A stretch of 12,298 bases of DNA from Gammaproteobacteria bacterium. Lineage in GTDB: Bacteria; Pseudomonadota; Gammaproteobacteria; Chromatiales; Chromatiaceae. The position numbers and the translations under genes are program-made. The notes below the pieces were generated by a model. The model was given only the letters and a program-made list of their open reading frames with translations, was not told the DNA's origin and made no database searches. Location: the NCBI GenBank assembly GCA_006227775.1, contig SBFV01000055.1:1-12298 (forward strand), in the 5' to 3' direction. Shown one piece after another: positions 6,672-12,298 of this stretch (the first letter of the stretch is position 1; each line of letters opens with the position of its first letter).

Positions 6672-7988
6672 ATGAGCACTATGACCCGCGAGCAGCAAAT
6701 CCAGGCCCTGGAGCAGGACTGGGCGACCAACCCCCGCTGGCTGGACGTTAAGCGCGGCTACAGCGCCGCCGACGTCGTCCGCCTGCGTGGCTCCATCCAG
6801 CCCGAGTACACCTATGCCCGCCGCGGCGCCGAAAAGCTGTGGGACCTGATCCATGGCCAAGCCAAGAAGGGCTACGTTAACTGCATGGGCGCCATCACCG
6901 CCGGTCAGGCCATGCAGCAGGCCAAGGCCGGGGTCGAGGCCATCTACCTCTCCGGCTGGCAGGTGGCCGCCGACGGCAACACCTCCGAGACCATGTACCC
7001 GGACCAGTCCCTCTATGCCTATGATTCGGTCCCCACCATGGTGCGGCGCATCAACAATACCTTCAAGCGCGCTGACGAGATCCAGTGGGGTCGCGGCATC
7101 GGCCCCGGCGACGCGGGTTACATCGACCACTTCCTGCCCATCGTCGCCGACGCCGAGGCCGGTTTCGGCGGCGTCCTCAACGCCTTTGAGCTGATGAAGA
7201 ACATGATCGCCGCCGGCGCCGCCGGCGTGCACTACGAGGATCAGCTCGCCGCCGTCAAGAAGTGCGGCCACATGGGTGGCAAGGTGCTGGTCCCCACCCA
7301 GGAGGCGGTGCAGAAGCTTATCGCCGCCCGCCTGGCGGCGGACACCTGCGGCGTCCCCACCCTGGTCCTGGCCCGCACCGACGCCGAGGCCGCCAACCTG
7401 CTGACCTCCGACTTCGACCCCAACGACCAGCCCTTCCTCAAAGGCACCCGGACCGCCGAGGGCCTCTACAACGTCAAGAACGGTCTGGAGCAGGCCATCA
7501 GCCGCGGCCTCGCCTACGCCCCTTACGCCGACCTGGTATGGTGCGAGACTGGCACCCCGGATCTGGGCTTCGCCCGCGAGTTCGCCCAGGCCCTCATGGC
7601 CCAGAACCCCAACAAGCTGCTGGCCTACAACTGCTCGCCCTCCTTCAACTGGAAGAAGAACCTGGACGATAAGACCATCGCCAAATTCCAGGACGAGCTC
7701 TCCGCCATGGGCTACAAGTACCAGTTCATCACCCTGGCGGGCATCCACAGCATGTGGTTCAACATGTACGACCTGGCCTACGACTATGCCCGCGGCGAGG
7801 GCATGCGCCACTACGTGGAGAAGGTGCAGGAGCCCGAGTTCGCCGCCCGCGGCAAGGGGTACACCTTCGTCTCCCACCAGCAGGAAGTGGGCGCCGGCTA
7901 CTTCGACGACGTCACCACCGTCATCCAGGGCGGCACCTCCTCCCTGACCGCCCTCACCGGCTCCACCGAGGAGGAGCAATTCCACTGA
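6672..7988 (+). CDS. aceA: Isocitrate lyase
   Basis: Cleaves isocitrate to succinate and glyoxylate, the first committed step of the glyoxylate bypass. The product has 438 residues (E. coli 434), starts MSTMTREQQIQALEQDW, and ends STEEEQFH like its relatives. The catalytic loop KKCGHMGGK (196-204) carries the active-site Cys198. Other signatures are YLSGWQVAAD (92-101), VHYEDQ (186-191) with the metal site, WCETGTPD (290-297) and YNCSPSFNW (319-327). It is the short bacterial class with no insertion. ATG 6672 is chosen because GGAG (6663-6666) lies 5 nt upstream and family similarity begins here. It follows aceB after a repeat-containing gap and is closed by a strong intrinsic terminator at 8035-8066. 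AceK, which controls the competing isocitrate dehydrogenase, is encoded divergently beyond aceB. Confidence 0.98.
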   Translation: MSTMTREQQIQALEQDWATNPRWLDVKRGYSAADVVRLRGSIQPEYTYARRGAEKLWDLIHGQAKKGYVNCMGAITAGQAMQQAKAGVEAIYLSGWQVAADGNTSETMYPDQSLYAYDSVPTMVRRINNTFKRADEIQWGRGIGPGDAGYIDHFLPIVADAEAGFGGVLNAFELMKNMIAAGAAGVHYEDQLAAVKKCGHMGGKVLVPTQEAVQKLIAARLAADTCGVPTLVLARTDAEAANLLTSDFDPNDQPFLKGTRTAEGLYNVKNGLEQAISRGLAYAPYADLVWCETGTPDLGFAREFAQALMAQNPNKLLAYNCSPSFNWKKNLDDKTIAKFQDELSAMGYKYQFITLAGIHSMWFNMYDLAYDYARGEGMRHYVEKVQEPEFAARGKGYTFVSHQQEVGAGYFDDVTTVIQGGTSSLTALTGSTEEEQFH

Positions 7989-8002
7989 GCCGGTGGACGG
8001 CT

Positions 8003-8024
8003 GGGCCAGCCTGAGCGCTGGCCC
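8003..8024 (+). other. Small perfect hairpin after aceA
   Basis: GGGCCAGC (8003-8010) and GCTGGCCC (8017-8024) form an 8-bp perfect stem with a 6-nt loop, 14 nt after the aceA stop and 10 nt before the terminator stem. There is no T-run. It probably protects the aceA 3' end or helps termination. Confidence 0.45.
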
Positions 8025-8034
8025 TGAGGTGAAG

Positions 8035-8066
8035 AGCCGTACCCCGGCCTTCGGGGTACGGCTTTT
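8035..8066 (+). terminator. Intrinsic terminator downstream of aceA
   Basis: AGCCGTACCCCG (8035-8046) pairs perfectly with CGGGGTACGGCT (8052-8063) around the 5-nt loop GCCTT, followed by TTT (8064-8066). A 12-bp uninterrupted GC-rich stem with a short T-run is a textbook rho-independent terminator. It lies only 30 nt before the next start codon (8097). Confidence 0.88.
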
Positions 8067-8096
8067 GGCGTTTCATGTGATCGTCAGGAGCTGGAC

Positions 8097-8597
8097 ATGA
8101 CACAACACAGCCTGAAAACGACCGATTTGAGCGACGACTGGGGCGACCAGGCCCAGGTCTGCGCCCCCCTGTTCCGGGACTTCGGCGGCCGGATCGAATT
8201 TCATGGTCCTATCGCCACGGTCCGCTGCCCGGACGACAACTCCAAGGTAAGGGAGCTGCTGGGCCAGCCCGGCGCGGGCCGGGTACTGGTCATCGAGGGC
8301 GGCGGGTCGCCCCGCTGCGCCCTGCTGGGCGATTTGCTAGCCCAACTGGCGGTGGACAATGGCTGGGCGGGGGTACTGGTCCATGGCTACATCCGCGACA
8401 GCGCCGTCATCGCCACCTTGCCCTTCGGGGTCAAGGCCCTCGGCACTCTGCCGCGCAAGAGCGAGAAACGCAACCTGGGCGAGACCCAAGTGGTGGTGAG
8501 CTTCGCCGGGGTGGAATTCCGTCCCGGGGATCTGCTCTATGCCGACGCGGATGGGATTCTGCTCCTTCCCGCCACCGCCCCGGGGGCACCATCCTGA
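8097..8597 (+). CDS. rraA: RraA-family protein (RNase E regulator / HMG aldolase-like)
   Basis: 166 residues, the size of E. coli RraA (161), with the family pattern GGRIEFHGPIATVRC (30-44), VIEGGGS (65-71), ALLGDLLA (75-82) and YADADGILL (148-156). E. coli RraA binds RNase E and inhibits mRNA decay. Class II 4-hydroxy-4-methyl-2-oxoglutarate aldolases of the same fold make pyruvate and also decarboxylate oxaloacetate, using an Arg-Asp pair. This protein has that pair (Arg100-Asp101 in HGYIRDS), which E. coli RraA lacks as I recall it, so aldolase activity is plausible. AGGAG (8086-8090) sits 6 nt before ATG 8097. Only 30 nt separate it from the aceA terminator, so its transcription probably depends on read-through or on a promoter overlapping the aceA 3' region. 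The family call is firm; the cellular role is open. Confidence 0.9.
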   Translation: MTQHSLKTTDLSDDWGDQAQVCAPLFRDFGGRIEFHGPIATVRCPDDNSKVRELLGQPGAGRVLVIEGGGSPRCALLGDLLAQLAVDNGWAGVLVHGYIRDSAVIATLPFGVKALGTLPRKSEKRNLGETQVVVSFAGVEFRPGDLLYADADGILLLPATAPGAPS

Positions 8598-8632
8598 GCT
8601 TCTGATTGGCTCCTTTGCCCCGCTGGGCGTCG

Positions 8633-9403
8633 TCACCCGGCAGCCGACAGCAACTCGTAGAGGGCGACGAACTCCAGGCTCAACTTGTGCCGCGGGTCCA
8701 GATGTATCATGGGCTTGGCCTGGGAATGGGACTCGCGGATCTTGACCGAGGCCGAGAGGTAGGCATCGAGCACCGGCAGGCCTTCGGACCGCAGTTCCTC
8801 GACCAGCCTGACGGGCAGGTTGGCTCGGGGTTGATACTGATTGACCACGATGCCCTCGATGCGCAATTTGGGGTTATGGTCCGTCCGCACCTCCCGCACG
8901 CTATCCATCAGGGTATAGAGGGCACGGCGGGAGAAATCGTCGCAGTCGAAGGGGATCAGGCAGGTATCGGCGCTGATCAGCGCCGAGCGCGTGAAAAAGT
9001 TCAGCGCCGGCGGCGTGTCGACGAAGATCTCGTCGAACTCCTTCAGGGTATCCAGGGCCTCACGGAGCTTGTACATCTTGTACCGGGATTCCAGCTTGAC
9101 CTGAAGCTCTTCCAAGCGGGGGTCAGCGGGCATGAGGCCCAGCCCGGAAAAGGGAGTCGGCACCACGAACTCGACCGGCTTGGGGCCGAATACCCGACAG
9201 GCCAGCACGTCGTCGAAATAGTGGGCCAGGGTCCGCGCCTGTCCTTCCAGCCCGGCGCCGAGCAGATAACGAGAGGCATTGGCCTGGGGGTCCAGGTCCA
9301 CCAGCAGGGTCCTCCTCCCCCGGACTGCGCTGATGGCGGCCAAATTACAGGCGATGGTGGATTTGCCCACGCCCCCTTTTTGATTGAAGATCACTCTACG
9401 CAT
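8633..9403 (-). CDS. Orphan ParA-family ATPase
   Basis: Deviant Walker-type ATPase of the ParA/MinD class, here 256 residues. Visible are Walker A KGGVGKST (9-16), the A' motif LLVDLDPQANAS with Asp36 and Asp38, and Walker B IFVDTPPA (126-133). There is no N-terminal DNA-binding domain. The start MRRVIFNQKGG (ATG 9403) is the usual one for a stand-alone ParA group of gammaproteobacteria whose C-terminus also reads VKIRESH and HLDPRHKL, as here. An in-frame ATG at 9460 would add 19 residues with no family look; neither start has a strong Shine-Dalgarno. No parB is adjacent: the downstream neighbour is the convergent rraA, 35 bp away. Such orphan ParA proteins usually position some cellular cargo rather than plasmids, but its cargo cannot be read from sequence. 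Confidence 0.93.
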   Translation of the reverse strand: MRRVIFNQKGGVGKSTIACNLAAISAVRGRRTLLVDLDPQANASRYLLGAGLEGQARTLAHYFDDVLACRVFGPKPVEFVVPTPFSGLGLMPADPRLEELQVKLESRYKMYKLREALDTLKEFDEIFVDTPPALNFFTRSALISADTCLIPFDCDDFSRRALYTLMDSVREVRTDHNPKLRIEGIVVNQYQPRANLPVRLVEELRSEGLPVLDAYLSASVKIRESHSQAKPMIHLDPRHKLSLEFVALYELLSAAG

Positions 9404-9433
9404 CTTGGTTGCTACCCATGCGGATCGGTTATA

Positions 9434-9448
9434 CCCGAAGCATTCGGG
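9434..9448. promoter_or_regulatory. Palindrome upstream of the ParA-like gene, candidate operator
   Basis: CCCGAA-GCA-TTCGGG is a perfect 6-bp inverted repeat with a 3-bp centre, flanked by further A/T symmetry (ATA on the left, TTTAT on the right). It lies 31 bp upstream of the parA-like start, where an operator or a structured leader would sit. Orphan ParA proteins of this type lack a DNA-binding domain, so the binder, if any, is another protein. Confidence 0.35.
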
Positions 9449-9507
9449 TTTATCATGCACAAGCGGCCCCGGCTCTCCATTGGCTGGAGCGCAGGAGGCC
9501 GCAGGTC

Positions 9508-9675
9508 ATGATCGTTAGGAACAGGCCCGTTAGGACCGGAGCACCGATTACGGACTGCACCGTCCCCCTCCGGCTTGCCCTTGGTATCAGCCAGTCTGTA
9601 CCCTCAAGCCTTCCAGGGAAAGGCTATCCGGGAGGGAGTTGGGATTGTCTGACATTTTGCCATGGAAAAGGATAA
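9508..9675 (+). CDS. Doubtful small ORF (55 aa)
   Basis: ATG 9508 is preceded by AGGAGG (9493-9498) with a 9-nt spacer, a good ribosome site, and the frame stays open for 55 codons to TAA. The product is rich in Pro, Gly and Arg with three Cys and resembles nothing I know. It may be chance, since the area looks like intergenic DNA. Confidence 0.12.
   Translation: MIVRNRPVRTGAPITDCTVPLRLALGISQSVPSSLPGKGYPGGSWDCLTFCHGKG
9513..9536 (+). repeat. Paired 8-bp direct repeats, 16-bp period
   Basis: CGTTAGGA occurs at 9513-9520 and 9529-9536, each followed by a similar A/C-C-A/G-G context. The 16-bp spacing is about one and a half helical turns. It could be a tandem binding site; two short copies are weak evidence. 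Confidence 0.25.
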
Positions 9676-9775
9676 GGATCGGTTCAGGATAGTCTTGTGC
9701 CCGCTTGCCAGTATGACGAGGAGCGACGCGGATTCGCAGGACGCATCTTCTTGACTCATCACCTACTCGCGGATC

Positions 9776-10873
9776 ATGTCCAACATCGATTTCATCTCCT
9801 CCCGGAAACTGGCGGCTGCCACCGCCCATAAAGGCCCTTCCCCACCGTTCGGCCAAGACGGTTTCCCAACGGGCCTCAACTGCTTTCTCGATCGCATCGT
9901 TCGCGCCCCGGGCAGCCCCCTGAACGATTTGTGCGACCAGTTGGCGCAGGTGGCGCCCCACGATATTCCGGTCCTGCTGAGCGGAGAATCCGGCACCGGC
10001 AAGGAGCTGTTCGCTCGTGCCCTGCACGACCTCAGCCCAAGGGCCAGCAAGCCCTTCGTGGCGGAAAACTGCGCCGCCATGCCCGGCGATCTCCTGGAAA
10101 GCGAACTGTTCGGACATCGCAAAGGGGCCTTCACCGGCGCCGTGCGGGACCACAAGGGCCTTTTCCTCCGTGCGGACGGTGGCACCATCTTTCTGGACGA
10201 GATCGGCGAGGTTTCGCCCAGCTTCCAGGCCAAGCTCCTGCGCATCCTCCAGGAAGGGGAACTGCGCCCGGTGGGCGCCACCGAATGGCGCAAGGTCAAT
10301 GTCCGTGTGGTCGCCGCCACCAACCGGGACCTGGAACTGGCCAAGAACGGCGGGCACTTCCGGGAAGACCTCTATTTCCGCCTGGCGGGGATGCAAATCC
10401 ACCTCCCGCCCTTGCGGGAGCGACGCATGGACATCCCCATCATTGCCAACTGCCTGCTACAGGAGGCCATGGCTGCCTTTGGCAAGAGTTGTCAGGGTTT
10501 CACCCCCGAAGCACTGGCCAAGCTGGCGGAACAGGATTGGCCTGGCAACGTCCGCGAATTACGCAATGTCATCCAGCGGATGCTGCTGACCAGCCAGACC
10601 CCCCTCCTCGGCGTCGACTTGTTGGCCCGACGGGTCACTTCGTCTTCCCCCCTGGCCGACAAGGCATCCCCGGAGCCCCCGCCCATCCTGGAGGGTACCC
10701 TCAAGGAGCGGCTGAAGGCCATGGAAGCCTACATCCTGCGGGAGACCCTGATCCGTCACCAGGGGAATGCCAAAAGGGCGGCCAAGGAGCTTGGCCTGCC
10801 TTTCATGGGACTGCGGGCCAAGCTGGTCTTCCATGGCCTGGAGACCATCCCCATCAAATCGTCGAATAATTGA
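9776..10873 (+). CDS. Sigma-54-dependent activator without sensory domain (NtrC-type AAA+)
   Basis: 365 residues containing the sigma-54 activator core: Walker A GESGTGKE (70-77), the sigma-54 contact loop GAFTGA (117-122), Walker B GTIFLDEIGE (136-145), ATNRDL (181-186), FREDLYFRL (195-203) and WPGNVRELRN (255-264), then a Fis-type helix-turn-helix (about 315-350). Only about 45 residues precede the core, with no receiver, GAF or PAS domain, so it resembles PspF in layout (always on unless held by a partner). The core and the GLRAKL end recall HupR/HoxA hydrogenase activators, from memory only. The recognition helix reads LPFMGLRAKL where relatives usually have polar residues at the second to third positions, so DNA binding may be altered. 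The start has only a weak Shine-Dalgarno, but an in-frame stop at 9752 leaves no earlier ATG. No sigma-54 promoter was found in the window, so targets lie elsewhere. No clear terminator follows in the 130 bp before sohB's end. Confidence 0.92.
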   Translation: MSNIDFISSRKLAAATAHKGPSPPFGQDGFPTGLNCFLDRIVRAPGSPLNDLCDQLAQVAPHDIPVLLSGESGTGKELFARALHDLSPRASKPFVAENCAAMPGDLLESELFGHRKGAFTGAVRDHKGLFLRADGGTIFLDEIGEVSPSFQAKLLRILQEGELRPVGATEWRKVNVRVVAATNRDLELAKNGGHFREDLYFRLAGMQIHLPPLRERRMDIPIIANCLLQEAMAAFGKSCQGFTPEALAKLAEQDWPGNVRELRNVIQRMLLTSQTPLLGVDLLARRVTSSSPLADKASPEPPPILEGTLKERLKAMEAYILRETLIRHQGNAKRAAKELGLPFMGLRAKLVFHGLETIPIKSSNN

Positions 10874-11003
10874 GGGGGGGCAGGCATCCCTCGGGTCAAC
10901 GCCGGGGCCGGGGGCCGGTCGGCGCGATGGCCTGAGGCTGGACGCTGACAGGGGGATATTGACCGCTACCCGAGGCGGACGCAGAGTCTAAGCTCCCCGT
11001 GCT

Positions 11004-11990
11004 TCAAACCAGCCATCGCCGCGTGGACTGGGACATGGCGGACAGCAGACGTTCAAGGGGCTTCTTGTGGACGGCGTAGCGGACGCGGTAGATATCGGCC
11101 TGGTCGGCCGCCGCCAGCAGGAAATCGTCGCTGGTCTGGATCCTGTCGACGAGCCCCAGGGCCAATGCCTGGGAGCCATGCCAGTATTCCCCGGTAGCGA
11201 CCCGGCCGAGGTCCAGGGAGGGTCGGTAGTCACGGATAAAATCTTTGAATAATCCGTGGGTTTCCTCCAGTTGCTGGCGTAGTTTCTCCCGCCCGGCGTC
11301 CGTGTTCTCCCCGAAAAGGGTCAGGGTGCGTTTATAGTCCCCGGCGGTATGAAGCTCGTAATCGACCCCATGCCGCTCCAGTACCCGGTGGAAATTGGGC
11401 AACTGGGCGACGACGCCGATGGAACCGACCACCGCGAAGGGAGCGGCGATGATGCGATCGGCAACCACGGCCATGAGATAGCCGCCGCTGGCCGCCACCT
11501 TATCCACCGCCACGGTGAGGCGGATGCCCTTGGCCCGCAGGCGCGTCAACTGGGAGGCGGCCAGGCCATGTTCGGTCACCAGGCCGCCGGCATTCTCCAG
11601 GCGCAGCAGGACCTGATCCCCCGGCCGGGTCTCCAGGAGGAGACTGGTGACGATCTCCCGCAAGGCGGCGGACTCGGTCGCCTTGATGTCCCCCTGGAAG
11701 TCGATCACGAAGACCCGTTCACGCGTCTCCTTGGCCTTCTCCCGGGCCTTGACGTTTTTGCGCTCGGCCTTGAGGGATTGACGATAGGATTTCTCGGACA
11801 GCGAAGCTTGGCGCAGTTGTTGGGCGAGGTCGCGAAAATGGGCGTTAAGATGGGTCACCTCCAAGTGGTCCGTCTCCACCTGAAGGCTCCTGCGGGCGCG
11901 GATGGCCAGAACCAGGATCAGGCCAATGCCCAGAAGCAGGGTCAGGGTCTTGGCCAGAAAAAGACCATAGTCGATCAGGGCCGCGGTCAT
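11004..11990 (-). CDS. sohB: SohB-type inner-membrane serine peptidase (S49)
   Basis: Membrane-anchored peptidase of family S49 (SohB/SppA), 328 residues against about 349 in E. coli. One transmembrane helix lies at about 8-30, followed by a Lys/Arg/Glu-rich linker (65-92) and the peptidase domain. The Ser-Lys dyad is present: Ser168 in KVAASGGYLMA and Lys220 in GDYKRTLTLFGENT. Other conserved parts are VIDFQGDI (95-102) and VGSIGVV (188-194). The loop usually SPGG reads NAGG here (133-136) and the following residues also differ from the usual HGYGLA (TEHGLA). E. coli SohB was found as a suppressor of degP defects; the active site should face the periplasm. GGGAGG (12000-12005) sits 9 nt before ATG 11990 and abuts the thyA stop, so translation is probably coupled to thyA in an operon. 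It converges with the sigma-54 activator gene. Confidence 0.94.
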   Translation of the reverse strand: MTAALIDYGLFLAKTLTLLLGIGLILVLAIRARRSLQVETDHLEVTHLNAHFRDLAQQLRQASLSEKSYRQSLKAERKNVKAREKAKETRERVFVIDFQGDIKATESAALREIVTSLLLETRPGDQVLLRLENAGGLVTEHGLAASQLTRLRAKGIRLTVAVDKVAASGGYLMAVVADRIIAAPFAVVGSIGVVAQLPNFHRVLERHGVDYELHTAGDYKRTLTLFGENTDAGREKLRQQLEETHGLFKDFIRDYRPSLDLGRVATGEYWHGSQALALGLVDRIQTSDDFLLAAADQADIYRVRYAVHKKPLERLLSAMSQSTRRWLV

Positions 11991-12005
11991 GGGGCAAGAC
12001 CTCCC

Positions 12006-12298
12006 TCAGATGGCGATCGGGGCACGGATAGCCGGGTGAGGATCGTAGCCGAGGAACTCGAAGTCCTCGAACGTATAGTCGAAGAGGCTGGGAGGCCGAC
12101 GGCGGATCAACAGCCGGGGCCGGGGTCTGGGTTCCCGCGCCAGTTGGGCGAAGACGATCTCCGGGGTCAGGTGATTGCGGTACAGGTGCAGATCGCCGAA
12201 GGTATGGACGAAATCCCCCGGCTCCAGGTCACACTGCTGGGCCAGCAGATGGGTCAACAAGGCATAGCTGGCGATGTTGAAGGGCACCCCGAGAAAGA
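12006..12298 (-). CDS. thyA: Thymidylate synthase, C-terminal fragment (cut by window edge)
   Basis: The last 97 codons of thymidylate synthase, which methylates dUMP to dTMP with methylene-tetrahydrofolate. The frame is open to the window edge, reading FLGVPFNIASYALL into the window; the codon at 12285-12287 is GTG (Val), an internal residue, not a start. The dUMP-binding Asn in PFNIAS and the HLY motif (E. coli His207 and Tyr209) are present in FGDLHLYRNHL. The end FDYTFEDFEFLGYDPHP and API(A)I matches E. coli ThyA closely with no truncation at the C-terminus. The stop codon (12006-12008) lies 15 nt before the sohB start. The N-terminal two thirds, with the catalytic Cys, are outside the window. 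Confidence 0.97.
   Translation of the reverse strand, partial: FLGVPFNIASYALLTHLLAQQCDLEPGDFVHTFGDLHLYRNHLTPEIVFAQLAREPRPRPRLLIRRRPPSLFDYTFEDFEFLGYDPHPAIRAPIAI

Larger units (their letters stand above)
9404..9775. other. Divergent intergenic region between parA-like and sigma-54 activator genes
   Basis: 372 bp between the two divergent starts. It contains a 15-bp palindrome (9434-9448), a pair of CGTTAGGA direct repeats (9513-9520 and 9529-9536) and a doubtful 55-codon ORF (9508-9675). I found no clear -35/-10 pair and no sigma-54 -24/-12 box (TGGCAC-N5-TTGC). An in-frame stop at 9752-9754 limits the downstream gene to the ATG at 9776. Confidence 0.5.

Noticed and set aside
6606..7985. Long minus-strand ORF (459 codons) opposite aceA
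   Set aside because: Same antisense effect; the Gly/Val/Leu-rich product has no domain, whereas aceA is unmistakable.
9409..9775. Remnant of a receiver domain upstream of the activator
   Set aside because: I read the plus frames before 9776 and found no receiver-like motif (Asp pair, phospho-Asp, Lys), and an in-frame stop lies at 9752-9754.
9461..9775. Sigma-54 promoter (TGGCAC-N5-TTGC) near the activator
   Set aside because: No match with the required GG and GC pairs at the right spacing on either strand.
9587..10402. Minus-strand ORF opposite the sigma-54 activator
   Set aside because: Overlaps the conserved AAA+ core on the other strand; no recognisable domain.

Overview
The window is GC-rich chromosomal DNA from a gammaproteobacterium. 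AceK, the E. coli-type AceB and AceA, UbiX, SohB, ThyA and an orphan ParA all have gammaproteobacterial character. The mix (glyoxylate shunt, malQ, a NtrC-type activator whose core recalls hydrogenase regulators) would fit Chromatiales or purple sulfur bacteria, but that placement is inference from memory. I see no phage, IS, CRISPR, rRNA or tRNA.

Layout: bases 131-4395, on the minus strand, hold aceK, ubiX, a small unknown coiled-coil gene and malQ, read in that order. aceK and ubiX are 2 nt apart. An AT-rich divergent promoter region (4396-4711) separates aceK from aceB, which reads plus. Then come a 361-bp gap containing a MITE-like inverted-repeat element, aceA, a strong terminator (8035-8066) and an RraA/aldolase-family gene (plus). 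A ParA-family gene (minus) converges on it. A 372-bp gap follows, then a sigma-54 activator gene without a sensory domain (plus). On the right edge, minus strand, are sohB and the 3' end of thyA, probably one transcript.

How the genes work together: aceA (isocitrate lyase) and aceB (malate synthase A) are the two enzymes of the glyoxylate bypass. AceK controls carbon flow into it by reversibly phosphorylating isocitrate dehydrogenase. In E. coli these form one aceBAK operon; here aceK is divergent and co-transcribed with ubiX (prenyl-FMN synthesis), so the three are probably coordinated through the shared intergenic region. The RraA-like protein keeps the Arg-Asp pair of class II HMG/oxaloacetate aldolases, so a role in C3/C4 acid metabolism is as plausible as RNase E control.

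Most genes are ordinary housekeeping or central-metabolism genes. The parts most worth a second look are the two competing aceK starts, the repeat between aceB and aceA, the terminator just upstream of the RraA-like gene, the sensor-less sigma-54 activator with an unusual recognition helix, and the small unknown helical protein. I found no convincing new multi-gene system.
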